Assembly (NCBI RefSeq): GCF_024802625.1
Contig: NZ_CP103371.1
Span: 2,542,001 to 2,606,000 of the forward strand
Reading direction: 5' to 3'
DNA from: Massilia sp. H6
GTDB taxonomy: Bacteria > Pseudomonadota > Gammaproteobacteria > Burkholderiales > Burkholderiaceae_D
Length of the DNA stretch: 64,000 nucleotides
The notes beneath the pieces are model-generated. The model did no database searches. It saw only the letters and a list, made by a program, of their open reading frames with translations, and was not told the origin of the DNA. The position numbers and the translations under genes were made by a program. Each line of letters starts with the position of its first letter. Positions within the stretch are counted from its first letter, which is position 1. Below, piece after piece: positions 1 to 7,869 of the stretch.

Positions 1-670
1 CCTTGCACAGCCGGCTCGCCAGTGCGTACAGTCCATACGAGAACACCGCGATCGCAGCTCCCAGCACCAATTTACCGCCCTGGCGCAACAGCTCGCCGCC
101 AAAGTCTCCGGTCGGGTCCTGGCCATGGCTGCGCGTCCAGGCCATGGTCACGGCCAGCATCAGCAAGGCCACCAGGCTGCTCAGCCCGACCATGTTGGCA
201 GTGGCAAAGGTACTGGTGCCGCTGGCGTTTTCGTCGGCCACCATCGAGTTGAGGATCACCGGGTTGACCGCGATCAGGATCGAGCCGATGAAGATGGCCG
301 AGCCCCAAGGCAGGCCGATCAGCCCCAGGGTGAGCGTGACCGCGATATAGCGCGCGAAGGTCGCCAGCAGCAGGCTGCCGCCCTGGCGGCCGCTGCGCAG
401 CAGCCAGGCCAGGTCCATCTTGCGCCCCACCTCGAACAACACCAGCGCCGCGGCGGCATTGAGCAATTCCTGGAACTGGGTCAGCAGCGCGCGGTCGATC
501 AGGCCGCCTCCGGTAGATCCCATCAGTAAGCCGGCAACGACCGCGCCATACAGCTTCGGCACCTGGAAGCGCTGCAAGGTCAAGCCGATGACCAGTGCCA
601 GCATCAGCCCGCCGCCGAGTACGGCCAGCGGCGACAATAGCCACAGGGACGTGGAAAATTCGTCATTCAT
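1..670 (-). CDS. Cation:proton antiporter, partial (C-terminus off the left edge)
   Basis: Reading leftward from the ATG at 670, the frame stays open to the window edge, giving 223 codons. The product is a run of hydrophobic helices with the layout of the Na+/H+ exchanger domain of the CPA2 family. A stretch reading ALVLFEVGRKMDL followed by an Arg-rich loop is typical of the region after the third helix. Such proteins exchange Na+ or K+ for H+ across the inner membrane. The start overlaps the stop of the upstream gene (stop at 663), so the two are probably translationally coupled. Ion specificity cannot be told, and the C-terminal part, including any regulatory domain, is not visible. Confidence 0.75.
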   Translation of the reverse strand, partial: MNDEFSTSLWLLSPLAVLGGGLMLALVIGLTLQRFQVPKLYGAVVAGLLMGSTGGGLIDRALLTQFQELLNAAAALVLFEVGRKMDLAWLLRSGRQGGSLLLATFARYIAVTLTLGLIGLPWGSAIFIGSILIAVNPVILNSMVADENASGTSTFATANMVGLSSLVALLMLAVTMAWTRSHGQDPTGDFGGELLRQGGKLVLGAAIAVFSYGLYALASRLCK

Positions 671-1841
671 GGCGCAGCTCCCAGGCATGGGCCAGCGCCT
701 TGAGCTCGCGCTCGAGCAACAGCGCCCGCGCCCGCACCAGCTCGTCCGCACGCGGATCGGCCAGCGCGCCCTCTGGCGGCCTGTCGGCCGGGACCGCCGT
801 CGACAGGCGCGCCCGCACGATGCCACCGCCATCGTCGTCGCGCAGCGTGATCCAGACCTGCCCGTTGAGGGTCGCGTCTTTTTTCCAGACCGCAAAGAAC
901 TTGGCGCCGGTGCGTGCGCCGGGCGTGCCGGGCTCGATCAGCGAAAACGGACGCAGCCATTGCGCCTCCGGGAAGCGGCGCGCCAGCTGCACCTGCATCG
1001 CGCTGCGCTGTTCCAGGCGCGCATCGTCGCGCGAATACGGAAGGTGCACCTGGGCCTGGCCGATGCCGGCGGTGCGGATATCCAGGCAGACTTGGGCATC
1101 GCTCCAGCGCCCGGCGTCGCCGGCCAGCACGCGCGGCTGGCCGCGGGTGGCGTCGAGCCAGGCCGCCAGCAAGGGCGAAGCTGCCGGCTGCGCCGGGCTG
1201 GCGCTGCCGATGGCTTGCACCGCCGCCCTCACCCTGCTCCATTGCCGGGCCTGCCATGCACGGGTGTCGGGCCGCGCCGATGGGCGCCAGCGCCACAGCA
1301 CCGCCGACCATTGGCCGTCGGCGCGGCGCCAGAGCGCACCTGCGTGCTGCCAACCCTTGCCGGCACCCGCGCCCTGGCCGAGCAGCGCTTGCCCGGTCCA
1401 GCCGGCGTACCACGCCGGGATCGCGGCGCCGAGTCCGGTTCCGGCGCCGAGCTGGTGCCAGGCGGCGGCGGCCGGCGGCAGGCAAGCAAGGGGGAGGTTC
1501 GGCGCGCTGTCCGGCAGCCTGTCCCAGTAGAGCATTTCGACGTGCCCGCTCCAGGCGCAGCGCCGCAGCGACGCGGCGCCCAGTCCGGAGAAGGCGGTGG
1601 CGGGCGGCGCCGTGCAGTTGGCGGCGCGCGCGCCACGCGTGCCACTGAGGCGCTGGAAGTCGGCCACGGCCGGCGTGGCCAGGGTGGCCGGTTTGCGCGC
1701 GGCTGCCTGCAGCGGCGCCGCGTGCCAGGCGCCCAGCAAGACCAGGGCGGCGATGGCCGCTACCTTGCCCTTGCCGGGATCCCGGCGGGCTGGGGAACGG
1801 GTGGCGATCCCGGGGGCACGGCCGTCAAGAATGGTAATCAT
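663..1841 (-). CDS. Exported protein of unknown function
   Basis: This 392-residue protein is not one I recognise. The start at 1841 is chosen because it is preceded by GGAGGATCC and is followed, after a basic stretch, by a hydrophobic segment (about residues 27-46) that looks like a signal peptide ending near LQA. An upstream in-frame extension to 2249 has no ribosome binding site and low-complexity composition, so I reject it. The mature part is rich in Ala, Arg and Trp and has several cysteines, which fits a periplasmic location. It overlaps the antiporter gene by 8 bases, so the pair is probably co-expressed. No domain suggests an activity. Confidence 0.6.
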   Translation of the reverse strand: MITILDGRAPGIATRSPARRDPGKGKVAAIAALVLLGAWHAAPLQAAARKPATLATPAVADFQRLSGTRGARAANCTAPPATAFSGLGAASLRRCAWSGHVEMLYWDRLPDSAPNLPLACLPPAAAAWHQLGAGTGLGAAIPAWYAGWTGQALLGQGAGAGKGWQHAGALWRRADGQWSAVLWRWRPSARPDTRAWQARQWSRVRAAVQAIGSASPAQPAASPLLAAWLDATRGQPRVLAGDAGRWSDAQVCLDIRTAGIGQAQVHLPYSRDDARLEQRSAMQVQLARRFPEAQWLRPFSLIEPGTPGARTGAKFFAVWKKDATLNGQVWITLRDDDGGGIVRARLSTAVPADRPPEGALADPRADELVRARALLLERELKALAHAWELRHE

Positions 1842-2311
1842 GGATCCTCCGGTGGGTCGCGCAGGCGGGCGCAGTGTTGCGCCGGCCACGGCAAGCAGGG
1901 CCGCGGCACCGAAAAAATCCCCCGGAGCGGCTCTGGGGGAAGAAAAGAAACGGACTGAACCGCCTCGCTGCTGGTCGGGCGCCCCACCGTCTGGCAGGCG
2001 CCACCCGCTTATAATGGACCAGAAATGTTTTGGAGGCAACCCCATTGGTCCGCATGGATCAAGCCGAGCCCGCTGGCGCGCGAGCGTCGCGCGCTCCTCG
2101 ATACAATTGAGCATGGGGCAATGGAAGCAGGCATTGCCACTGTGGCGGCAGGCCGGACTGTGCAGCTTGCCGGCCGGCGGAGCGCTGCTGGCGGGCGCGC
2201 AGGCGGCCCCTTGTTTCTTGGTGCCGCAGGGCATGATTGCCGACGCCATGGTCTTCGGCAGCGGGGTAGCCAGGGGTGGCCGGCGCCGCGGCCCACCCCG
2301 GCCCTACTCGA
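1842..2311. other. Intergenic stretch with promoter-like boxes, no supported gene
   Basis: I see no convincing gene in these 470 bases. On the plus strand there are -10-like boxes at 2010-2015 (TATAAT), about 2102 and about 2312 (both TACAAT). A GGAGG lies near 2032, and an 18-codon reading frame starts at 2052. Reading frames on either strand have shadow-like composition. On the minus strand it may hold the leader of the exported protein gene that starts at 1841. Confidence 0.4.
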
Positions 2312-2794
2312 TTACAATGGCCGATTCAGGATTTTCTCGACATACGCCCGCTCCCATCGACCGCCGAAATAGCGGTCGAAGACGAACACCCTCAGGCTGT
2401 GCGCCAACAGGCCGATACCCCAGAACAAGGCAAGACCGACGAACCAGAGCCGCTCCGGGCTGCTCAGCAGGTTGATCGCGATACACAGCACATTTGCCAC
2501 CAGGTAGATCACTACATGCAGGTAATAGTCGCGCACCCGGCGCGCTTGCCTGAAAGCGATGCGTTCCTCGATGCCGGGGGTGCTGGGGGTGCTGGGGGAC
2601 TGGTTGGTCATGGCTGGCTCCGTGATAAGGGTTGAAAAATCAACTTCAAACACCGCGGCAATCGACTTCATCGATTCGATACTGCCGGCCTGCCCGGACT
2701 CGAGCCGCTGCACCGTACGGGCACTCAAGCCGCTGGCATCGGCCAATTGCTGTTGCGACCAGCCCCGTTGCAGGCGCATTTTCTGTATCGACAT
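2312..2794 (-). CDS. XRE-family regulator fused to a 2TM domain
   Basis: The 160-residue protein begins with a Cro/C1-type helix-turn-helix (about residues 1-60; QQQLADASGLSARTVQRLESG is the recognition region). It ends with a 2TM domain (about residues 85-145), two hydrophobic helices preceded by a basic RQARRVRDYYLH stretch. This layout suggests a membrane-anchored DNA-binding protein that may regulate its own locus. The start at 2794 is supported by AAAGGAGA upstream. A longer frame to 2977 runs through a tandem repeat and is rejected. The gene is divergent from the small gene at 2994, and the five-copy repeat sits between them. Its ligand and target are unknown. Confidence 0.8.
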   Translation of the reverse strand: MSIQKMRLQRGWSQQQLADASGLSARTVQRLESGQAGSIESMKSIAAVFEVDFSTLITEPAMTNQSPSTPSTPGIEERIAFRQARRVRDYYLHVVIYLVANVLCIAINLLSSPERLWFVGLALFWGIGLLAHSLRVFVFDRYFGGRWERAYVEKILNRPL

Positions 2795-2850
2795 GGTGCA
2801 ATCTCCTTTTGCGGAACAATCAGTATGGGCGGACGCGACCGCTCCGGCTA

Positions 2851-2904
2851 CGACAGCGGGGCGACAGCGGGGCGACAGCGGGGCGACAGCGAGGCGACAG
2901 CAGG
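2851..2904. repeat. 11-bp tandem repeat, about five copies
   Basis: Five consecutive units of gcgacagcggg, the first lacking one base and the last two each with a change, lie between the XRE-2TM gene and the divergent small gene. The unit is not a multiple of three, and the tract is upstream of both starts, so copy-number change would alter promoter spacing rather than a protein. Confidence 0.9.
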
Positions 2905-2960
2905 TTGGCAACGGCAGGACACGGGCTCGGACGACCACACGGGGATCCGGGTTTCGCGGG

Positions 2961-2966
2961 TAGAAT
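2961..2966 (+). promoter_or_regulatory. Candidate -10 box for the gene at 2994
   Basis: TAGAAT in a ggGTAGAATccgg context lies 28 bases upstream of the ATG at 2994. No clear -35 box is seen at the ideal spacing. Confidence 0.35.
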
Positions 2967-2993
2967 CCGGTCTCCACACTTCAAGGACATGCA

Positions 2994-3260
2994 ATGAAAA
3001 AGACTGACCTGGCAAAAAGCGATGCCAAAAAACTGATGGGCCAGATGGGTCCGAAGGGCGGCAACTTCGGCGCCGCCTCCGCGGCGGCGCCCGACCGCCG
3101 CGCCCAGCGCGAGCGCGAACGTGCGCTGGGACTGGTGCCCTTTGCCGTCAAGCTCGACAGCGAGCTGGCAGGCCGGCTGCAACAACTGGCCAGGGAAGGC
3201 GACGGCGACATGAACCAGCTGGTCGCCGACCTGCTGCGCCAGGGCCTGGCCGCGAAATGA
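2994..3260 (+). CDS. Small conserved-type protein with ribbon-helix-helix-like C-terminus
   Basis: The product has 88 residues. The N-terminal half is basic and probably disordered. The C-terminal half (about 48-88) reads VPFAVKLDSELAGRLQQLA then MNQLVADLLRQGL, a strand-helix-helix pattern like that of ribbon-helix-helix DNA-binding proteins. AAGGACATGCA before the ATG serves as ribosome binding site. No toxin-like partner gene is adjacent, so an antitoxin role is not supported. It could be a small regulator or nucleoid-associated protein, which is inference from fold pattern alone. Confidence 0.6.
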   Translation: MKKTDLAKSDAKKLMGQMGPKGGNFGAASAAAPDRRAQRERERALGLVPFAVKLDSELAGRLQQLAREGDGDMNQLVADLLRQGLAAK

Positions 3261-3267
3261 AGCGCGA

Positions 3268-3290
3268 GCGCCGTTCCCCCAGGACGGCGC
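3268..3290. terminator. Weak hairpin between convergent genes
   Basis: GCGCCGT and ACGGCGC can pair around a nine-base loop in the 31-base gap between the stops of the 2994 gene and the MOSC gene. There is no U-tract, so it is only a possible bidirectional terminator. Confidence 0.3.
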
Positions 3291-3291
3291 C

Positions 3292-3954
3292 TCAGTCGTA
3301 CAAGCCCGCGCCATCCCAGCGCGGCAGCGATGGCGCCGCGCCGGCGGCGGCCGCCTTGCGCGCATGGTCCGGGCCCAGCCTGGCAAGCAGGCGCGGAAAC
3401 GCGCGGCAATAGCTGGACTGGATGCCGGCCAGCCGGGCCAGGTCGCGGTAAGCCACGACGCTTCCATCGGGCACCGCCTCGAGCACCTGCGCGACCCGCT
3501 CGCGCCAGTCGTCCGGCCAGGCGGGCAGCAGGCCGAGCGTCCGCACGGGGTCGCCTACCCGGACCGTTCCGCCCGCAAGGACCCGGGCCAGCATGCCGCG
3601 CTGCGCTGCGGCGCGCGCCGCCAGGCCGGGCTGGCGCAGCTCGAGCCGGCCGCAGGCTTCGCATTGGAACATCAGGCGCAGCCTTACTTCGAGGCCCACT
3701 TGCAAGACCGTGCCCGAGCGCAGCAGCGAGGTGTCGAGATCGAGCAGCAGGTTTTCGCGCAGCGCGTGCGGCGCCAGCCCCAGCCTGGCATAGGCGGCGC
3801 TGCCTGCCAGCAGCAACTGGCGCGGCGACAGCGGGTCGGCATGCCGGTCGCCGGCCAGCCCGGTGGCGCTCACGGCGATGGCGCAATCGACACGCACCGG
3901 CTCGGCCGTGCCGGGCGGACGGATTGCCAGTGCCTCAAGGATTCCGGTCGGCAT
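3292..3954 (-). CDS. MOSC-domain protein with alkyltransferase-like C-terminal segment
   Basis: The protein has 220 residues. The first two thirds look like a MOSC domain (molybdenum cofactor sulfurase C-terminal type). It has GLAGDRHAD near residue 32, RQLLL, a LRENLLLD stretch, and FQCEACGRLELRQPGL carrying two cysteines near 96 and 99. After about residue 148 it changes to RVAQVLEAVPDGSVVAYRDLARLAG, which matches the winged-helix part of O6-alkylguanine DNA alkyltransferase and ATL proteins. The alkyltransferase PCHR active site is absent. The N-terminus overlaps the 3' end of the DUF6404 gene by 20 bases. A sulfur-carrier or metallosulfur role is likely for the MOSC part; the tail's role is unknown. 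Confidence 0.7.
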   Translation of the reverse strand: MPTGILEALAIRPPGTAEPVRVDCAIAVSATGLAGDRHADPLSPRQLLLAGSAAYARLGLAPHALRENLLLDLDTSLLRSGTVLQVGLEVRLRLMFQCEACGRLELRQPGLAARAAAQRGMLARVLAGGTVRVGDPVRTLGLLPAWPDDWRERVAQVLEAVPDGSVVAYRDLARLAGIQSSYCRAFPRLLARLGPDHARKAAAAGAAPSLPRWDGAGLYD

Positions 3955-4348
3955 GCGGGCTTGCCGACGGTGTAGCCAGCGATTCCCAGCTCGGCAGGCC
4001 GTGCTTTCTTCTGGAGTAAGCCGTATGGCAGGCCATCGACACCCCGAAGAACAGACCGGTGAGCAGCGACACGATGACCGCTGCGGCCACGACCATGCCT
4101 TCGTCGCGCCAGCGCCAGAACCACATCATGAAGCCCCAGAACAGCGTGAACCAGGCGGCGTTCCAGGCCACGATGCGCCAGAACGGTTCGAATGGGAACG
4201 GCCGCAGCTTGACGCCGAGGGCCCGCAGCAGCACGTAATGGCGCGGGTCGGCGGCGCGGCGTGGATAGCCCTTGCGCTCGAGCAAGTCGATGGCGCGGCG
4301 GCGCTGTTGTTCGAAGTCCATGCTGGGCGTGGTTGGCAAAAAGCTCAT
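3935..4348 (-). CDS. DUF6404 family membrane protein
   Basis: The 137-residue protein begins with a charged helix (FEQQRRRAIDLLERKG). A conserved RPFPFEPFWRIVAWN segment leads into two hydrophobic helices (about residues 62-78 and 85-105). This matches what I know of the DUF6404 family, small inner-membrane proteins of unknown function. The start at 4348 has a nearby GGTAGG; the internal ATG at 4321 has no binding site. The gene overlaps the downstream MOSC gene by 20 bases and lies just after the small cytochrome c gene on the same strand. Confidence 0.6.
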   Translation of the reverse strand: MSFLPTTPSMDFEQQRRRAIDLLERKGYPRRAADPRHYVLLRALGVKLRPFPFEPFWRIVAWNAAWFTLFWGFMMWFWRWRDEGMVVAAAVIVSLLTGLFFGVSMACHTAYSRRKHGLPSWESLATPSASPHADRNP

Positions 4349-4375
4349 CCTACCATCACCGCGACCCGCGAAAAC

Positions 4376-4750
4376 TCAAGGATTCCCACCTTTTGCCGAA
4401 CGCAGGTAGGCCAGCAGGTCGGCCACCTGGCGCTCGTTGCCCATGCCCCAGAAGCGCATCTTGTTGCCGGGCACTGCCGCGTCGGGATCGCGCAGGAAGG
4501 CGGCCAGCTTCTGTTCGGTCCAGACGAAGCCGGCGCGTTTCATGGCGGGCGAATAGGCGTAGTCCGGCAAGGCGCCGGCGCGGCGGCCAACGATGCCGTT
4601 GAGCTGGGGACCGAAACTGCTGCGCGCAGCGGGGCCGACCTGGTGGCAGTTGGCGCAGCGCTTGAAAGCAAGCTTCCCAGCCGCGAGCGGGTCGGCGGCC
4701 TGAACGGGTGCGGTGCAGGCCAACAACAAGACCACGACCAGGGCGCGCAT
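4376..4750 (-). CDS. Small periplasmic class I cytochrome c
   Basis: The precursor has 124 residues with a signal peptide (about 1-18, cleaved after VQA). One CANCH haem-attachment site lies near residue 33. FGPQLNGIVGRRAG follows, and there is a methionine-rich NKMRFWGM region that can provide the axial Met. The size and order match cytochrome c2/c-552-type electron carriers. It starts one base after the stop of the RegA-type gene, so it belongs to the same transcription unit as the respiratory regulator and oxidase genes. Its partner is not shown: the oxidase upstream takes electrons from quinol, so this cytochrome probably serves another branch. Confidence 0.85.
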   Translation of the reverse strand: MRALVVVLLLACTAPVQAADPLAAGKLAFKRCANCHQVGPAARSSFGPQLNGIVGRRAGALPDYAYSPAMKRAGFVWTEQKLAAFLRDPDAAVPGNKMRFWGMGNERQVADLLAYLRSAKGGNP

Positions 4751-4751
4751 A

Positions 4752-5306
4752 CTATTTCACCCGCTGCTTTTCGAGCTTGCGCGCCAGCGTGCGCCGGTGC
4801 AGCCCGAGGCGGCGCGCCGCTTCCGAGATATTGAAGTCGGTCTCAGCCAGCACCGCATGGATGCGCTCCCATTCGAGCGTCTTGATCGAGGTCGAGCGCG
4901 CGGTCAGCTCGATCTCGGCGCATCCGGCGACATGCCCGAAGGCAGCCTCGATGTCGTCGGTATTGGACGGCTTGGCCAGGTATTGCACCGCGCCGAGCTT
5001 GATTGCCTCGACCGCGGTGGCGATGCTGGCAAAGCCGGTCAACACTACGATCAGCATGTCCGGATCGTGCTCGTGCAGCAGCTGGACACAAGCCAGCCCC
5101 GAGGTATTGCCCTTGAGCTTGAGGTCGACCACGGCGTAGCCAGGCGAATGCGATTCCAGCAGCGTGGCCGCTTCATCCAGGCTGTGCGCGGCCAGCACCC
5201 GATAGCCGCGCCGCTCGAACGAGCGGCTCAGGGTGCGCGCGAACGCCTCGTCGTCTTCAATGACCAGCAGCAGGCGCTCATGGTCAAGGTCAAGGCTGGT
5301 GGTCAA
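4752..5306 (-). CDS. regA: RegA/PrrA/RoxR-type redox response regulator
   Basis: The 184-residue protein has a receiver domain (acidic pocket EDD at 17-19, phosphoacceptor Asp61 in VVDLKLKG, Lys of AKPSN). It ends with a Fis-type helix-turn-helix (NISEAARRLGLHRRTLARKLEK), the compact RegA/ActR/PrrA arrangement. I chose the TTG at 5306 because GAGGAACGCA precedes it. Another TTG at 5321 is in frame, and no ATG exists near either. The gene overlaps the 3' end of the kinase gene, and the two form a two-component system. In related proteobacteria this family controls terminal oxidases in response to quinone redox state, which fits the position next to cyoABCD. Confidence 0.85.
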   Translation of the reverse strand: MTTSLDLDHERLLLVIEDDEAFARTLSRSFERRGYRVLAAHSLDEAATLLESHSPGYAVVDLKLKGNTSGLACVQLLHEHDPDMLIVVLTGFASIATAVEAIKLGAVQYLAKPSNTDDIEAAFGHVAGCAEIELTARSTSIKTLEWERIHAVLAETDFNISEAARRLGLHRRTLARKLEKQRVK

Positions 5307-6639
5307 TGCGTTCCTCTTCAAGTTCGATACTGGACAGTGGCAGCGTGAGCGTGACCTGGGCGCCGCCGTCCGGCCGGTTCACGGCAGTCACCGCGCCGCC
5401 CAGCTTGCGCACCACGTTCACGGCCAGGAACAGGCCCAACCCGTGGCCCGGCCCGGGCTTGGTCGACTGGTAGGGTTTGCCGATCTGGCCCAGCATGGCC
5501 GGCGCGAATCCTGGCCCGCGGTCGCTCACCACAATGGCCAGCACGCCGTCGGCGATACTGGCGTCCAGCCCGACCCAGTCGGGCGAGGCGTCCAGCGCAT
5601 TGTCGAGCAGGTTGTCGATGGTCTGCTTCAGGGCCGAGTCCGAGGCTACCGGCAGGTCGGCCGCGATGTGGTTATTGTACTGGAAGCTGCGCACCGGGCG
5701 GCTCGCCTGCCAGGCCGCGGCCAGGCCGTCAACGAAGCTGCGGATGGTGGTGCGCACCGCCGATTCGCCGCGCGCTTCGCCGGCCGACAGCAAGATGCCG
5801 CTGACGATCGACTTGCAGCGCCGCAGCTGGGTTTGCATCTCGGTGATTTCTTCCAGCAGCACCGGGTCGTTGCGGAACTGCGGCATGCGCTTCCAGTCGC
5901 CAAGAATCACGGACACGGTCGCCAGCGGGGTACCCAGTTCGTGCGCGGCGCCCGACGCCAGCAAGCCCATGCGCACGATATGCTCTTCTTCCACCGCGTG
6001 CTGGCGCAGCAGTGCCAGTTGCGCCGCCTTCTGGCGCAGGGTGTCGGAGATGCGCGACATGAACATCACCAACAAGGCCGCCACCAGCGCGAAGCACACC
6101 AGCAGGCCCTGGATATAGAGGCTGAATATGCCGCGCGCATGATCGAAGGGCAGCGCCAGCGGCTGGGCAAACATGGCCAGGCCGGCCATGCAGCCGAGCG
6201 TGATCAAGACGATGGTCCAGGTCCACAGCACCTCGAGCAGCACCGCCGACAGGATCACCTGCAGCAGGTAGAGAAAGGCGAAGGGATTAGTGATGCCGCC
6301 CGACAGGTAGAGCAGCACGGTCAGGCTGGCCACGTCGACCAGCAGCGCCATGAACATCTCGCCGTTCGACACCGGCCGCCGCTCGTGCCAGCGCAGGTGG
6401 CTGGCCACATTGAAAGCGATCAGGCAGGCCAGTACCTGCAGCATGTGCACCAGCGGCAGCTCGATCTTGAAGATCAGGATGGCCGCGGCGATGGTGGTGA
6501 TCTGGCCGATCACGGCGATCCAGCGCAGCTCGATCAGCTGCAGCATGTTCTTGTGGCCAGCCGCGAACTCGACGTTCGCCGCGGCCGCCTGGGGCGAACT
6601 GCGGGCCGCCTTGGCGAAGAAATCGAGGGGGGATTGCAT
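5290..6639 (-). CDS. regB: RegB/PrrB/RoxS-type redox sensor histidine kinase
   Basis: The product has 449 residues with six predicted membrane helices between about 35 and 195. It carries the family-specific GGITNPF motif (114-120), which in RegB forms the ubiquinone-sensing site. The H-box is GAAHELGTPLA with phospho-accepting His233. A cysteine at 275 (QLRRCKSI) matches the position of the redox-active RegB cysteine. The ATPase domain carries N and G boxes (DNLLDNALDA, DRGPGFAP). It is followed by the RegA-type regulator with a short overlap. By family, oxidised quinone or disulfide formation would inhibit autophosphorylation. The location after cyo and SURF1 suggests it regulates oxidase expression. 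Confidence 0.88.
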   Translation of the reverse strand: MQSPLDFFAKAARSSPQAAAANVEFAAGHKNMLQLIELRWIAVIGQITTIAAAILIFKIELPLVHMLQVLACLIAFNVASHLRWHERRPVSNGEMFMALLVDVASLTVLLYLSGGITNPFAFLYLLQVILSAVLLEVLWTWTIVLITLGCMAGLAMFAQPLALPFDHARGIFSLYIQGLLVCFALVAALLVMFMSRISDTLRQKAAQLALLRQHAVEEEHIVRMGLLASGAAHELGTPLATVSVILGDWKRMPQFRNDPVLLEEITEMQTQLRRCKSIVSGILLSAGEARGESAVRTTIRSFVDGLAAAWQASRPVRSFQYNNHIAADLPVASDSALKQTIDNLLDNALDASPDWVGLDASIADGVLAIVVSDRGPGFAPAMLGQIGKPYQSTKPGPGHGLGLFLAVNVVRKLGGAVTAVNRPDGGAQVTLTLPLSSIELEEERIDHQP

Positions 6640-6658
6640 CGGCTGGCGCTATCGAACG

Positions 6659-7462
6659 CTAATCGTCCGCAATGGCGGCGCCATGGCGCCTCACCCACCA
6701 CCAGGCCGCCAGCACCATTGCGCTCAAGCCGTACCAGGTCAGCGCGTACACGATATGGTTGTTCTGAAAGGCGATCACGGTCAGGCCGCCGACGGCGCGC
6801 TCGGGGGCGGCGGCCGGATCCTGGCCCTTACCGGCATCGACGAAATACGGCGCCACCGGGCCCAGGCCGCGCGCCTGTGCGATCAGGGCCACGTCGCGCG
6901 AATACCAGCGGTTGCCCTTCGGGTCGTTCTCGCGCAGGAAGCCGCCGCCTGGCTCGCCTATGCGCAGCAGGCCGGTGACGCGCACCGGCTCGCCGCCCGG
7001 CGCTGCGCACGGATTGCTGCCTGCGCGCCTGGCGGCATAGGTGCCGGGTTTGTTGTCCGAAGAAGGTATGAAGCCGCGGTTGACAAAGACAATGCTGCCA
7101 TCCGCGCGGCACAGCGGCGTCAGGAGCCAGAAGCCCGCGCCCAGCTCGCTCAGGGCCTGGACCGGGGTGGTGAACTGATACAGATAGTGCCCGGTGAGGC
7201 TGACCCGCCGGTATTCGTCGGACGCCCGGCTAACTTGCGCCCATTGCGCCACCGCGGGCGCGGCTACCGGCGGGGCATGCACGCGGTCGTCGACGCGGGC
7301 GATCAGGTCTTGTTTCCATTGCAGGCGCATGACTTGCCAGCTACCGAGACCTGCGAACAGCACGGCCAGCAGCAGGGCCGCGGCCCCCACCGCGCGGCGC
7401 GCGAAGGCGCTGCGTGGTGGATGGGCGACGGGTCCTGCCGGCTTGGCGCGCTGGTCCGGCAT
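6659..7462 (-). CDS. SURF1 family oxidase assembly protein
   Basis: The 267-residue protein has an N-terminal membrane helix (about 25-45, ending GLGSWQVMRLQWK, the usual SURF1 opening). A periplasmic domain carries the family's FVNRGFIP stretch, and a second helix near the C-terminus is followed by a short basic tail. SURF1 helps insert haem into the catalytic subunit of haem-copper oxidases. Its position directly after cyoD suggests it serves the quinol oxidase. The ATG at 7462 overlaps the cyoD stop; a GTG one codon earlier is equally possible. Confidence 0.85.
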   Translation of the reverse strand: MPDQRAKPAGPVAHPPRSAFARRAVGAAALLLAVLFAGLGSWQVMRLQWKQDLIARVDDRVHAPPVAAPAVAQWAQVSRASDEYRRVSLTGHYLYQFTTPVQALSELGAGFWLLTPLCRADGSIVFVNRGFIPSSDNKPGTYAARRAGSNPCAAPGGEPVRVTGLLRIGEPGGGFLRENDPKGNRWYSRDVALIAQARGLGPVAPYFVDAGKGQDPAAAPERAVGGLTVIAFQNNHIVYALTWYGLSAMVLAAWWWVRRHGAAIADD

Positions 7463-7869
7463 CACGGCATGTCGTGCGCGCCGTGGGTGGTATCGCTGGC
7501 GCCGCCCATGGCCGGCATCATGTTGGCGTTCATGTGATACATGACCCAGATCGAGCCGGACATCACGATCACCAGCAGCACCACGGTCAGGATCAGCGCC
7601 ATCATGTTCCAGCCGTCCTCGGACTTCGAGTTCAGGTGCAGGAAGTAGATCATCTGCACCACGACCTGCACCGCGGCGAAGGCCAGGATCACGACCCGGG
7701 CGGTATTGGGCGGCAGCACATTGCCCATCACCAGCCAGAACGGAATTGCGGTCAGGATCAGCGAGAGCACGAAGCCGATCGCGTAGTCCTTGGCGCTGTA
7801 ATGGGTCACATAGGTATCATGACCATGCGCGTGGCCATCGTGGCCGTGTTCGTGGTGTTGCCCACTCAT
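7462..7869 (-). CDS. cyoD: Cytochrome bo3 ubiquinol oxidase subunit IV
   Basis: The protein has 135 residues. A histidine-rich N-terminus (HHEHGHDGHAHGH) is followed by three membrane helices, the layout of CyoD/COX4-pro subunits that help assemble the copper centre. The ATG at 7869 forms an ATGA overlap with the cyoC stop; a longer frame reading into cyoC has no support. It is the fourth gene of the cyo operon. The His-rich tail is longer than in enteric CyoD and could bind metal, which is inference. Confidence 0.88.
   Translation of the reverse strand: MSGQHHEHGHDGHAHGHDTYVTHYSAKDYAIGFVLSLILTAIPFWLVMGNVLPPNTARVVILAFAAVQVVVQMIYFLHLNSKSEDGWNMMALILTVVLLVIVMSGSIWVMYHMNANMMPAMGGASDTTHGAHDMP

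Noticed and set aside
420..1958. Plus-strand open frame of 512 codons over the antiporter and exported-protein genes
   Set aside because: It crosses the junction of two real minus-strand genes and has shadow-like composition.
2009..2296. Minus-strand 95-codon frame in the gap upstream of the exported protein
   Set aside because: No ribosome binding site, and Arg/Pro/Ser-rich composition typical of non-coding GC-rich sequence.
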